A DNA stretch of 55,477 nt from Janthinobacterium sp. GW456P (GTDB taxonomy: Bacteria; Pseudomonadota; Gammaproteobacteria; Burkholderiales; Burkholderiaceae_D). The notes below the pieces were generated by a model, which saw only the letters and a list, made by a program, of their open reading frames with translations, had not been told where the DNA came from and did no database searches. Of this stretch, positions 26,540 to 38,285 are shown one piece after another. The translations under genes were made by a program, and so were the position numbers. The stretch's first letter is position 1. Each line of letters starts with the position of its first letter. The stretch is from NCBI RefSeq assembly GCF_002127655.1, contig NZ_NEHB01000027.1, positions 18,296 through 73,772 on the forward strand. Reading direction: 5' to 3'.

Positions 26540-28966
26540 ATGATGATTCCCTCTTTCCGGCCCGGGCCTTTATTAAAGGTCACCGGCGTTATTTTCATTC
26601 TGTTTGGCCTCGCCCTGCTGGGCGGCGGTATCTGGCTGGCCACGCTCGGCGGCTCCTGGTACTACTTGCTGGCCGGCATAGGCATGCTCGTTGCCGGCGT
26701 GCTGGTGTTCCAGGGCAAGCGCAGCGCGCAAGCTTTCCTCGCCTTCTTGCTGCTCGCCACCCTCGTCTGGTCCGTCATCGAAGTGAAATTCGACTGGTGG
26801 CAATTGCTGCCGCGCCTCGACATCTGGTTCGCCGCCGCCGCCTGGCTGCTGCTGCCCTTCGTCAGCCGCCGCCTGGCGCCACCGGCCGCAGCGAAACAGG
26901 GACAATTGGGCAAGACGGCCCTGTCCGCCGCCGTGGCCCTGACCGTCATCGCCGGCGTCATCGCCCTGTTCCAGGACTACCATGACCTGCATGGCGACGT
27001 GCCGGCCGAAAACATGGCCGCCACCGCTGCCGGCGACCTGGCGCCCGGCGTCGAGCACAACGACTGGTCCGCGTATGGCCGCTCCGGCTATGGCGACCGC
27101 TACGCCCCGGCCGCGCAGATCACGCCCGCGAATATTTCCGGCCTAAAAGAAGCGTGGACTTACCACACGGGCGACTTCAAGGGGCCGAACGATCCGGGCG
27201 AGATCGCCAATGAAGTGACGCCGCTGAAGGTCAATGACATGCTGTATCTGTGCACGCCGCACAATATCGTCATCGCCCTGAACCCGGACACGGGCAAGGA
27301 AATCTGGCGCCACGATCCGAAGATCAACCGCGACGCGGCCAGTTACCAGCACATGATCTGCCGCGGCGTCGCCTACTGGGACGTGAACGCGGGCCGCGCC
27401 AAGAACAACCCGGCCCCCGAAGCGGCCGGCATGGAATGCCCGCGCCGCATCCTGGCGCCGACCATGGACGGCACCATGATCGCCGTGAATGCCGATACGG
27501 GCGAGTCGTGCAAGAGCTTTGGCCACAACGGCGTCGTCAACCTGTATAAAAACATGGCCATGATCAAGCGCGGCTTCCTGATGCCGACTTCGCCGCCGGC
27601 CGTCTCGCAGAAAATGGCCGTGATCGCCGCCAGCGTGACGGACAACCATTCGACGGAAGAGCCGTCGGGCGTGATCCGCGGCTACGATCCCGTCACGGGC
27701 AAGCTGATGTGGAACTGGGATCCGGCCACGCCGGAAGATACCAAGCCTTTCCCTGAAGGCAAAAACTACACCAACAACTCGCCCAACTCGTGGGGCGTGG
27801 CCAGCATCGATGAAAAGCTGGGCATGGTCTACATTCCGATGGGCAATGAAACCCCCGATACCTGGGGCGGCAACCGCAACAAGAACGGCGAGAAATTCAA
27901 CAGCGCCATCGTCGCGCTGGACCTGGCGACCGGTAAAGTGCGCTGGGTCTACCAGACCGTGCACCACGATATCTGGGACATGGATATCGGCGGCCAGCCT
28001 AGCCTGGTCGACATCGACACGCCGAAAGGCAAAGTGCCGTCCGTGGTCGCCACGACGAAACGCGGCGACATCTACGTGATCGACCGCCGCGACGGCAGCC
28101 TGGTCGTGCCGGCGCCGGAAAAACCCGTACCGACGAGCAACCCTGCCGCCGGCGACACCCTGTCGCCCACGCAGCCGTTCTCGGCCCTGACCTTCCTGCC
28201 TGAGCGCAATATCAGCGAAGCGGACATGTGGGGCACGACGCCGTTCGACCAGCTCGCTTGCCGCATCATCTTCAAGGAACGCCGCTATGAAGGCCCGTTC
28301 ACGCCGCAAACGGCCGGCAAGGGTGCCGTCATTTCCCCGGGTCCGCTCGGCATCTTCGAATGGGGCGGCGCGGCCATCGACCCCGTGCGCCAGTTGTTGA
28401 TCGTCAACCCTGACTACATGGGCTTCCTGGAAAAACTCGTGCCGCGCGCGGAAACGACGGCCAAGGGCGGCACGGGTGGCGAAATGGGCTTGCAGCCGCA
28501 GACGGGCGTCCCGTTCGCCGTGGAAATCAAGGCCTTTTTGTCGCCGCTGGGCTTCCCATGCCAGGCGCCGCCGTGGGGCTATGTGGCCGCCGTCGACCTG
28601 CGCACCATGAAAAAAGTGTGGATGCACAAGAACGGCACCACGCGCGACAGCGGTCCCGTACCGATCCCGTTGCCACTGGGCGTGCCCAGCCTGGGCGGCA
28701 TGGTCACCACCGGTGGCGGCGTGACCTTCCTCAGCAGCACACTCGACTACTATATCCGCGGCTACGACGTCAGCAACGGCAAAGTCATCTGGAAAGCCCG
28801 TTTGCCAGCCGGCGGCCAGGCTACGCCGATGAGCTATGTGTCGAACAAGTCGGGACGCCAGTTCGTCGTCGTCATGGCCGGCGGCCACGGCTCGCTGGGC
28901 ACCAGGATGAGCGACACTCTGGTCGCGTATGCCTTGCCGGAAGACACTGCCGTACCGAAGAAGTAA
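26540..28966 (+). CDS. gcd: Membrane-bound PQQ-dependent glucose dehydrogenase
   Basis: Oxidises glucose (and other aldoses) to gluconolactone in the periplasm and passes electrons to ubiquinone; 808 residues. Five transmembrane segments occupy residues 12-150. The eight-bladed quinoprotein propeller follows: AYGRSGYGDRYAPAAQITP, then HMICRGVAYWD with the active-site region histidine, GNETPDTWGG with the PQQ/Ca aspartate, HHDIWDMDIGGQP, and TKRGDIYVIDRRDGS with the PQQ lysine. AAAAGGAA precedes the ATG at 26540. No pqq genes or gluconate dehydrogenase are nearby, so PQQ must be made elsewhere or acquired. Confidence 0.95.
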   Translation: MMIPSFRPGPLLKVTGVIFILFGLALLGGGIWLATLGGSWYYLLAGIGMLVAGVLVFQGKRSAQAFLAFLLLATLVWSVIEVKFDWWQLLPRLDIWFAAAAWLLLPFVSRRLAPPAAAKQGQLGKTALSAAVALTVIAGVIALFQDYHDLHGDVPAENMAATAAGDLAPGVEHNDWSAYGRSGYGDRYAPAAQITPANISGLKEAWTYHTGDFKGPNDPGEIANEVTPLKVNDMLYLCTPHNIVIALNPDTGKEIWRHDPKINRDAASYQHMICRGVAYWDVNAGRAKNNPAPEAAGMECPRRILAPTMDGTMIAVNADTGESCKSFGHNGVVNLYKNMAMIKRGFLMPTSPPAVSQKMAVIAASVTDNHSTEEPSGVIRGYDPVTGKLMWNWDPATPEDTKPFPEGKNYTNNSPNSWGVASIDEKLGMVYIPMGNETPDTWGGNRNKNGEKFNSAIVALDLATGKVRWVYQTVHHDIWDMDIGGQPSLVDIDTPKGKVPSVVATTKRGDIYVIDRRDGSLVVPAPEKPVPTSNPAAGDTLSPTQPFSALTFLPERNISEADMWGTTPFDQLACRIIFKERRYEGPFTPQTAGKGAVISPGPLGIFEWGGAAIDPVRQLLIVNPDYMGFLEKLVPRAETTAKGGTGGEMGLQPQTGVPFAVEIKAFLSPLGFPCQAPPWGYVAAVDLRTMKKVWMHKNGTTRDSGPVPIPLPLGVPSLGGMVTTGGGVTFLSSTLDYYIRGYDVSNGKVIWKARLPAGGQATPMSYVSNKSGRQFVVVMAGGHGSLGTRMSDTLVAYALPEDTAVPKK

Positions 28967-29000
28967 ATAGCAACGCACTCCACCTTGGGGAGCGCACATA

Positions 29001-29036
29001 AAAAAAGCCGTTCAGTCTGCACTGAACGGCTTTTTT
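29001..29036. terminator. Bidirectional intrinsic terminator
   Basis: A perfect 16-bp stem AAAAAAGCCGTTCAGT / ACTGAACGGCTTTTTT with loop CTGC sits between the convergent gcd and hemY genes. Confidence 0.92.
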
Positions 29037-29053
29037 ACGTCTGAATACTCACA

Positions 29054-30250
29054 TTACAGGATGGTGGCCAGCGCGCACTGCCGGTAATGGGCGGCAGCCT
29101 GTTCCGTCTGCTGCAAGGCGTCGTGCATCTGCGCCAGCTTCAGGTGGGCGTCGCGCACCATCTGCGGCTCGTTCGCGTCCGACAAAGCCTGCTCCAGGTG
29201 GCGGTGGGCCTTGCCCCACAGCTTTTGCTTGAGGCACAAGGTACCCAGGGTCAACGCCAGTTCCGCATCGAGCGGACGCTGTTTCAGCCATTGCTCGCAA
29301 TGCTCGATCTGCAGCAGCAGGGCCGGCGTGCCGGCGGGCGCCGCCGCTTCGCGGTAGGCGCGCACGACGCGCTCGTCCCAGTCGGCGGCCAGCGACTCTT
29401 CGCACACGAGGCGCGCTTCGTCATGCAGGCCGCGCGCATTCAGGGCCGTGGCGGCGCGGCAGGCGATATACGGCTTGACCCGGTCGGCGCTTGGCACGGT
29501 CGACCACACGCGCATCAGCGATTCGGCGTCATGCGAAGGGTCGGACAGCAAATGGTCGTAAGCCAGTTCGCGCAGGCGTGACGACAAGGCCGGATGCAGG
29601 GCGCGGTGCTTGTCCAGCGAACGCACGAGGCGCAGTACTTCCGGCCAGTTCTTCGCCTGCTGCTCGGCTTTCAGCGACCATTGCAGCGCGTGGATATGGC
29701 GCGTGCCGCTGGCGTTGAGTTCGCGCACGGCGGCCAGCGCCGCTTCCGGCTGGTGGTCGTCGACCAGCAATTCCGTCACCGTCATCAGACGGGCCGTCTT
29801 CAGGCTGGCGTCGCCTTCGACGCGGGCCAGCCAGCTGTCGCGGCGTTCGGACTGGCGCATGCGGTGCGCGGCGCGCGCGCCGATCAGCGCGGCCAGGCCG
29901 GCGTTTTCGTCCAGTTCGGCGGCGCGCAAGGCGGCCTTCTCGGCATGGCCGAAACGGCCTTCGAACAGGGCTTTCAAGGCTTCGCGCAAACCCTTGTTGC
30001 CATCGCGCTCACGCTTGCGCTGGCGGTAGGCCGCCACCTGGGCCGGCATGCGCACGGTGGCGCGCACGGCGCGCACCAGCAGGTACAGCAGCACGAACAG
30101 CACGACCTGCAGCAGCAGGAAGAAGTTCAGCGACAAATCGATGCGGTAAGGCGGATAGAACAGCACCACGTTGCCAGGGTTGAAACGGGCCGTCACGGCG
30201 ATACCGATCGCCGCGGCCATCAGGGCGAGTAACCAGAGAAATAGACGCAT
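29054..30250 (-). CDS. hemY: HemY family TPR membrane protein
   Basis: A 398-residue inner-membrane protein encoded at the end of the hemC-hemD-hemX operon in proteobacteria; linked genetically to late heme synthesis, exact role unresolved. Two N-terminal membrane segments (residues 3-20 and 40-62) carry the HemY_N pattern RFNPGNVVLFYPPYRIDLSL. The rest is helical TPR repeats (for example EKAALRAAELDENAGLAALI and AELALTLGTLCLKQKLWGKA) facing the periplasm. It begins 4 bases after hemX. It is unrelated to the Bacillus protoporphyrinogen oxidase also called HemY. Confidence 0.92.
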   Translation of the reverse strand: MRLFLWLLALMAAAIGIAVTARFNPGNVVLFYPPYRIDLSLNFFLLLQVVLFVLLYLLVRAVRATVRMPAQVAAYRQRKRERDGNKGLREALKALFEGRFGHAEKAALRAAELDENAGLAALIGARAAHRMRQSERRDSWLARVEGDASLKTARLMTVTELLVDDHQPEAALAAVRELNASGTRHIHALQWSLKAEQQAKNWPEVLRLVRSLDKHRALHPALSSRLRELAYDHLLSDPSHDAESLMRVWSTVPSADRVKPYIACRAATALNARGLHDEARLVCEESLAADWDERVVRAYREAAAPAGTPALLLQIEHCEQWLKQRPLDAELALTLGTLCLKQKLWGKAHRHLEQALSDANEPQMVRDAHLKLAQMHDALQQTEQAAAHYRQCALATIL

Positions 30251-30254
30251 GGGC

Positions 30255-31403
30255 TCAGGACTTCGCTTTGTAGTTGCGCACAGCAGTCAGGCTGTCGGAC
30301 AAGGTTGGCATTTCGATGGTCAGGTTGCTGCCCTGCACCTGGCGCAGCAGAGCTTGCGCCGTCTGCGTGCTCTTGGCGCGGGTGTCGAAATACTTGGCCA
30401 GCGCATCCTGCGCGGCGATCAAGTCGTTGCGGAACGCCGTCTCATTGCGCGACAACAAGGCCATGCGGGCATTCAGCAAGCGCAGCTTGACGTTTTCGCG
30501 CAAGAAATACGATTGCGTCGGCGACAGCATCAGCGCTTCCGGCGTATCGACGCGGCGGATGCGGATCAATTGACGCACGTCGGCCCACATGTCGCCGCTC
30601 CAGGTATTGAAGCCGTCGCGCACCTTTTGCAGCAGCGGTTCCGGCGCCGGCGGTCCCACCAGCTTGCCGCTAGCATCGCGCACGGCCTTGGCCTTGCCCG
30701 GTTTTTCCGGCGCGGCCGGCAAGGCCGGCGTTTCGTCGGACAGCATCGGCAAGGAATCGACCTGGGCGATCACGGCATCGAGGCGCAGGGCCACGCCCGT
30801 CGAATCGACGCTGGGCAGAGCCTTGAGTTTTTCCATGTCGCGCCCGATGGCGCGGCGGATGGTGATGAATTGCGGCTTGTCGGAACGCGACAGGCTGCGG
30901 TCCGCGTTTTGCAGGGCGATCAGCGCGCCGGGCACGTTGCCGGCCAATTGCAGCTGCTGGCTGGCCGTCGACAGCACTTGCTCGATTTCCGTCAACGCCC
31001 ACTCGTCGCGGTTCTTCGACAAGTCGTTATACAGTTGTTCCAGGGCCAGCTGCTGGCTTTGCGTTTCGCTCTGGCGGTTTTCCAGCGCACCCACCTTGAT
31101 TTCCAGCTCTTTCGCGCCTTCTTGCACGGTGCGCGCCAGCACGCCCGTTTCGGCGTTGCTGACATCGCCCTTTTGCAGGCGCTTGGCCACTTCTTCGCGC
31201 AGGTTGCGGATCTGCTTGCTGGACGACCAGCTTTGCGCCGCCAGCAGCACGGCCAGCACGATGACGGCGATGCTCATGGGCTTTTGCAGCTGTTCCAGCA
31301 GGGTCGGCGCGCGGCCGGCAGGTTGGTCGGCCGCCTGCGGCGCCGTCTTCACGGCGCTGCCAGGCGTTGCATTCGGTTCGGAGAGTGTAGGCATTTCGTT
31401 CAT
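30255..31403 (-). CDS. hemX: HemX family protein (uroporphyrinogen-III C-methyltransferase-like operon member)
   Basis: A 382-residue bitopic membrane protein of the proteobacterial HemX family, named after its operon position; catalytic SUMT residues are absent. The N terminus is Pro/Ala-rich and cytoplasmic, one membrane helix lies at about residues 45-61 (SIAVIVLAVLLAAQ), then a long coiled coil (LREEVAKRLQKGD to about 150) and a periplasmic helical domain. Its ATG overlaps the hemD stop by 4 bases and hemY begins 4 bases after its stop, so translation of the three is coupled. Confidence 0.92.
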   Translation of the reverse strand: MNEMPTLSEPNATPGSAVKTAPQAADQPAGRAPTLLEQLQKPMSIAVIVLAVLLAAQSWSSSKQIRNLREEVAKRLQKGDVSNAETGVLARTVQEGAKELEIKVGALENRQSETQSQQLALEQLYNDLSKNRDEWALTEIEQVLSTASQQLQLAGNVPGALIALQNADRSLSRSDKPQFITIRRAIGRDMEKLKALPSVDSTGVALRLDAVIAQVDSLPMLSDETPALPAAPEKPGKAKAVRDASGKLVGPPAPEPLLQKVRDGFNTWSGDMWADVRQLIRIRRVDTPEALMLSPTQSYFLRENVKLRLLNARMALLSRNETAFRNDLIAAQDALAKYFDTRAKSTQTAQALLRQVQGSNLTIEMPTLSDSLTAVRNYKAKS

Positions 31404-32182
31404 GGTCGTGATTGTAACGCGGCGAGCACTCCTGCGTCGCCTGATCCTGTCAGGGTGACACGGGCAAAACCCAGGGCCGCCGCCGTTTGTGCAATGCGCG
31501 CGTGCGGCACGATCAGATGTTGCTGTTGCATTTTCACAACAGCCGTCTTTTCAGCATCCAATTCCTCAAGAAGCGCCAGCAAACCGCGCAGCGCTTCCGA
31601 GCTGGTGATGATCCAGTCATTATTATGCTGCAACAGGTTTTCCAGGGTCGCCCGCAAGGCCGCCGTCAGCGTTGGCACCTTGCGGCGGTAGGCCGTGACG
31701 AACTCGACTTCGGCGCCGGCGGCGCGCAAGCCCTCGGCCAGGTAATCGCGTCCACCATCGCCGCGCACGATCAGCACGCGCTTGCCGTGCAGGGCCGGCA
31801 AGTCCAGCGCCAGCAGCAGATGTTCGGAATCGCTGCGCGCCGTGTCGAGCGGGCTGGTGATGGCCGCGTTGGCGTCCGTGACGCCATGCGCGGCCAAGGC
31901 CAGGCGGCTGCCCTCGCCCACGACGGCCAGCGGCACGCCTGGCGGCCAGGCGGACAAGTGCGCAAAGACGCAGTCGATGGCGTTCGGCGAGACGAACGCC
32001 ACCAGGTCGTAATCGGCCAGGCGCGCCAGCACGGCTTGCAGCTGCGCGCATTCATCTGCGCCGTCGAGCGCGTGGATTTCCAGCAGCGGCAGCAGGGTCA
32101 CGGGCCAGCCCAGCGCCGCGATCCGGGCGGCCAGCGGCCCCGCTTGCGCCGCGGGCCGCGTGATCACCACGCTGTCAGGCAT
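31400..32182 (-). CDS. hemD: Uroporphyrinogen-III synthase HemD
   Basis: Closes hydroxymethylbilane to uroporphyrinogen III with ring D inversion; 260 residues, cytoplasmic. The two-domain family is poorly conserved but shows [20 protein letters not shown] at the N terminus, [12 protein letters not shown] near residue 80, [20 protein letters not shown] near 135 and [13 protein letters not shown] in the C half. I choose ATG 32182 (MPDSVV), which overlaps the hemC stop by 8 bases; longer starts give an Arg/Pro leader that is only the shadow of hemC. Confidence 0.93.
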   Translation of the reverse strand: MPDSVVITRPAAQAGPLAARIAALGWPVTLLPLLEIHALDGADECAQLQAVLARLADYDLVAFVSPNAIDCVFAHLSAWPPGVPLAVVGEGSRLALAAHGVTDANAAITSPLDTARSDSEHLLLALDLPALHGKRVLIVRGDGGRDYLAEGLRAAGAEVEFVTAYRRKVPTLTAALRATLENLLQHNNDWIITSSEALRGLLALLEELDAEKTAVVKMQQQHLIVPHARIAQTAAALGFARVTLTGSGDAGVLAALQSRP

Positions 32183-33209
32183 GCGGCGCCAGGCCTTCAT
32201 GGTTGTCCGGGGTGACGGCGCACGAGGCGAGGATGCCGGCGGCGTCCTGGCCGCGCAGCAGTTCGGCCACCTGTTCGCCCAGCAGTTCAGGCGCGCCGGC
32301 CGGGCCTTCGAGCTCGGCGCTGGCCATGCGCGCGCCGTCCGGCGTGGCGACCATGGCGCGCAAACGCATCTGTTCACCTTCGACGGTGGCGAAGGCTGCC
32401 AGCGGAATCTGGCAGCTGCCGCCGAAAATCTTCGACACCTTGCGCTCGGCCGTGACGGCTTGCGCCGTGTCCGTGTGGTTCAGCGGCGCCAGCAGGGCCG
32501 TCATGTCGACGCCGTCGGCGCGCCCGGCGCGCACCTCGATCGCCATCGCGCCCTGGCCGGCGGCCGGCAGGCTGTCTTCCGGCGCCAGCACGGCGCGGAT
32601 GCGCGACGCCAGGCCCAGGCGTTTCAAGCCGGCGGCGGCCAGGATGATGGCGGCGTAATCGCCACGGTCCAGCTTGCCCAAACGCGTGTCGAGATTGCCG
32701 CGCAGGGGCAGTATCGTCAGGTGCGGATAGCGCGCGGCGATCAGCGACTGGCGGCGCAGGCTGCTGGTGCCGACGACGGCGCCGTGCGGCAGCTCGGCCA
32801 GGCTGGCGTAATCGTTGGACACGAACGCGTCGCGCGGGTCTTCGCGCTCGAGGATGGCGGCCAGGGCAAAGCCTTCCGGCAACTCCATCGGCACGTCTTT
32901 GAGCGAATGCACGGCCAGGTCCGCGCGGCCTTCTTCCATCGCCACTTCCAGCTCCTTGACGAACAGGCCCTTGCCGCCTACCTTGGACAGGGCGCGGTCC
33001 AGAATCTGGTCGCCGCGTGTGGTCATGCCGAGAATTTCAACGCTACACTGCGGATACAGGGCGGCCAGGCGCGCACGCACGTGTTCGGCTTGCCACATGG
33101 CAAGACGGCTTTCGCGCGTGGCGATCACCAGGCGGGAAGGAATATTTTGGGTCAATTCGGATGCTTTCAAAACAAGTTCTTTCGCTGTGGCTGTCGTTGT
33201 CGTTGCCAA
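32175..33209 (-). CDS. hemC: Porphobilinogen deaminase HemC
   Basis: Joins four porphobilinogens into hydroxymethylbilane, using a dipyrromethane cofactor bound to a cysteine. Conserved stretches are [76 protein letters not shown] and the cofactor loop [12 protein letters not shown]. No ATG precedes the conserved start, so translation must use a TTG; 33209 (344 residues) is the longest choice and TTGs at 33168 and 33153 are alternatives. It heads the hemCDXY operon and is divergent from ppc. Confidence 0.94.
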   Translation of the reverse strand: MATTTTATAKELVLKASELTQNIPSRLVIATRESRLAMWQAEHVRARLAALYPQCSVEILGMTTRGDQILDRALSKVGGKGLFVKELEVAMEEGRADLAVHSLKDVPMELPEGFALAAILEREDPRDAFVSNDYASLAELPHGAVVGTSSLRRQSLIAARYPHLTILPLRGNLDTRLGKLDRGDYAAIILAAAGLKRLGLASRIRAVLAPEDSLPAAGQGAMAIEVRAGRADGVDMTALLAPLNHTDTAQAVTAERKVSKIFGGSCQIPLAAFATVEGEQMRLRAMVATPDGARMASAELEGPAGAPELLGEQVAELLRGQDAAGILASCAVTPDNHEGLAPHA

Positions 33210-33218
33210 TTCGCCCGT

Positions 33219-33262
33219 CCGATATCAATTTGTATCGGAATGACGCCCGGCCTCGCTATAAT
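33219..33262. promoter_or_regulatory. hemC / ppc divergent promoter region
   Basis: A plus-strand TATAAT at 33257-33262 is a good -10 for ppc, 145 bases before its start; the matching -35 is weak. An inverted repeat CCGATA (33219-33224) / TATCGG (33233-33238) with an 8-base spacer sits just upstream of hemC and could be an operator acting on either gene. Confidence 0.4.
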
Positions 33263-33407
33263 CGTTATCCCTTAGCCTAGAAGGCCAAGTCAGGCTAGCG
33301 TCCATGTTGAAGACCACAAATTTTATCATGCGTCCCCTCCCCTCTGCGGCCAAACGCCCGGTGCGATCCACATTCCCTTGCTTTTACACTTACTTTGGTT
33401 CTTTATT

Positions 33408-36257
<2,850 letters not shown>

Positions 36258-36283
36258 TCGCGCCGTATCGCCATCGGTACACA

Positions 36284-36313
36284 GGGGCCGGCACCGCAAG
36301 GGCCGGCCCTTTT
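36284..36313 (+). terminator. Intrinsic terminator of ppc
   Basis: GGGCCGG (36285-36291) and CCGGCCC (36303-36309) form the stem, followed by TTTT. It lies 27 bases after the ppc stop. Confidence 0.75.
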
Positions 36314-36434
36314 GCTTTCCAAATGGAAAAATATTCTCAATAAAACAACATTTGGTATTACACTAACGTCGAATACTTTTCCCACTCCGGCGCCACGTGC
36401 ACCGCAGCGGCCAACGATGACGCCAGGGACGCGT

Positions 36435-38219
36435 ATGAGCAAATGGTCGATTGAAACGCTGAGTACGGCATGCGCCGCCCTCGTCCTGGTCATGCTGGGC
36501 TGGCTGGCCGGCGCGGCCTGGCAGAAACTCGACTACTGGGAACATGTCTGGCTGTTGCTGCTGCTGGCGGCAGCCGCCGGCACGGCCATGTGGCTGATGC
36601 ACAAGCTGCGCGCCCACCTCGCCAGCACGCGCTCGCAGCTCGATGCCAGCACCATGCGCTACCGCCACCTGAGCGAGACGGCGCAGGACGGCATGTGGCA
36701 AACGGATGCGCAAGGCACGATATTGCATATCAACCAGCGCCTGTGCGACATGCTGGGCCTCCCCGCCGAACTGCTGCTGAATCATTCCATGGATGAGTTT
36801 CACGACGAGGCCACCTTGCTGCGCCTGTGCCCGCTGCGCCAGACAGCCGCAGATAGCTGCATGGGAGAACTGCAATACCGGCACAGCGACGGTTCGGAAC
36901 GCTGGGCGATGATCAGCGGCCGCCGCCTGTACGACCAGCAGGGCAAGCTGACGGGCGCGCTCGTGCTGGCCAGCGACATTACCGAACAAAAGCGGGCCGA
37001 ACATGCCTTGAGCGTCGCCCATGCGGAGCTGGAAAGCCGCGTGGCCCTGCGCACGGCCCAGTTGCTCGATGTCAATCTCCAGCTGTCGGCGGAAATCGCC
37101 ATGCGCGCGCAAACGGAAGCGGCCCTGGCGCGCAGCGAAGAACGGCTGCAGGACATCATCTCCATGATGCCCCTGTCGCTGTTCCTCAAGGATGCCGATT
37201 CCCGCATCGTGCTGATGAACCAGGCCTGCGAGCAGCAATGGGGCGTGCGCCAGCAGGACATTGCCGAAGGGCGCGACTTGCAGCATTTCCCCAGCGACCA
37301 GAACGCGGGCTTCCACGCGGCGGACCAGGAAGCGTTTGCCAGCCGCAAGGTGGTGATACGCGAAGAACTGGTATGGAACGCACAGCTGCAGGAAAATCGC
37401 CTGCTGCAGACGCACAAGAAACCCATCTTCGATCCCGAAGGGCGGCCGCAGATGATCATCGCCATGGCCATTGACGTCACCGACAGCAAGCGCAACGAGG
37501 AAAACCTGGAGCGCACCCTGGCCCAGCTGCGCGAACTGAGCGACCACCAGCAAACGATCAAGGAAGAGGAACGCCGGCGTATCGCGCTCGACATTCATGA
37601 CGACCTGGGCCAGAACCTGATGGTGCTGCGCATCGATGTGTCGCTGCTGCACGCGCGCACGGCCAAGACCCACCCGCGCCTGCACCGCCATGCGCAGCGC
37701 GTGCTCGACACTATCGACACCACCATCCGCTCGGTGCGCACCATCATCAATGACCTGCATCCCAGCACCCTCGAACTGGGACTGGGTCCGGCGGCCGAAT
37801 GGCTGCTCCGCCAGATGGAGGGCCGCGGCGCCATCCGCTACCGGCTCACGCTCGACAGCGAGGCGCCGGACCTGGGCCTGGACCAACGCCAGACCTCGGC
37901 CATCTTCCGCGTGCTGCAGGAATCACTGTCGAACATCGTGCGCCACGCCCAGGCCAGCGAAGTGGAAGTGGCTCTGGAGCAAGATGCGGATTCCATCATC
38001 CTGCGCATCAGCGACAACGGCATCGGCATGCAGCCGGGCGACGACGGCAAGCGGGCCGCCTTCGGCCTGAAAAGCATACGCGAACGTGTCCACGCGCTGG
38101 GCGGCGAACTGCGCATCGACAGCCAGGCGGGTCGGGGCACGGTGCTGACCATCTACCTGCCCCACGCCGCCAGGCGCGCCATGCCGGCCATGTCCGAACA
38201 CGAGAATTACCAAAAATAG
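36435..38219 (+). CDS. NarL-type sensor histidine kinase with two PAS domains
   Basis: A 594-residue membrane sensor. Two membrane helices lie at residues 12-30 and 37-55 with almost no periplasmic loop, so sensing is probably cytoplasmic or within the membrane. PAS 1 covers about 75-190 (RYRHLSETAQDGMWQTDAQG), a coiled coil follows, and PAS 2 covers about 235-355 (ISMMPLSLFLKDADSRIVLM). The HisKA_3 dimerisation helix has EERRRIALDIHDDLGQNL with phospho-His388. The HATPase domain shows the N box QESLSNIVRHAQAS, DNGIGM and GLKSIRERVHALGG. I choose ATG 36435 because AGGGA is 6 bases upstream. No response regulator is adjacent, so its partner is elsewhere. Signal unknown. Confidence 0.93.
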   Translation: MSKWSIETLSTACAALVLVMLGWLAGAAWQKLDYWEHVWLLLLLAAAAGTAMWLMHKLRAHLASTRSQLDASTMRYRHLSETAQDGMWQTDAQGTILHINQRLCDMLGLPAELLLNHSMDEFHDEATLLRLCPLRQTAADSCMGELQYRHSDGSERWAMISGRRLYDQQGKLTGALVLASDITEQKRAEHALSVAHAELESRVALRTAQLLDVNLQLSAEIAMRAQTEAALARSEERLQDIISMMPLSLFLKDADSRIVLMNQACEQQWGVRQQDIAEGRDLQHFPSDQNAGFHAADQEAFASRKVVIREELVWNAQLQENRLLQTHKKPIFDPEGRPQMIIAMAIDVTDSKRNEENLERTLAQLRELSDHQQTIKEEERRRIALDIHDDLGQNLMVLRIDVSLLHARTAKTHPRLHRHAQRVLDTIDTTIRSVRTIINDLHPSTLELGLGPAAEWLLRQMEGRGAIRYRLTLDSEAPDLGLDQRQTSAIFRVLQESLSNIVRHAQASEVEVALEQDADSIILRISDNGIGMQPGDDGKRAAFGLKSIRERVHALGGELRIDSQAGRGTVLTIYLPHAARRAMPAMSEHENYQK

Positions 38220-38285
38220 TAGCAAATTAGGTATGCTTTTTTGGCAAACAAAAGTATAGTAAGTTTTTTCCTTAAGGAAACTATC

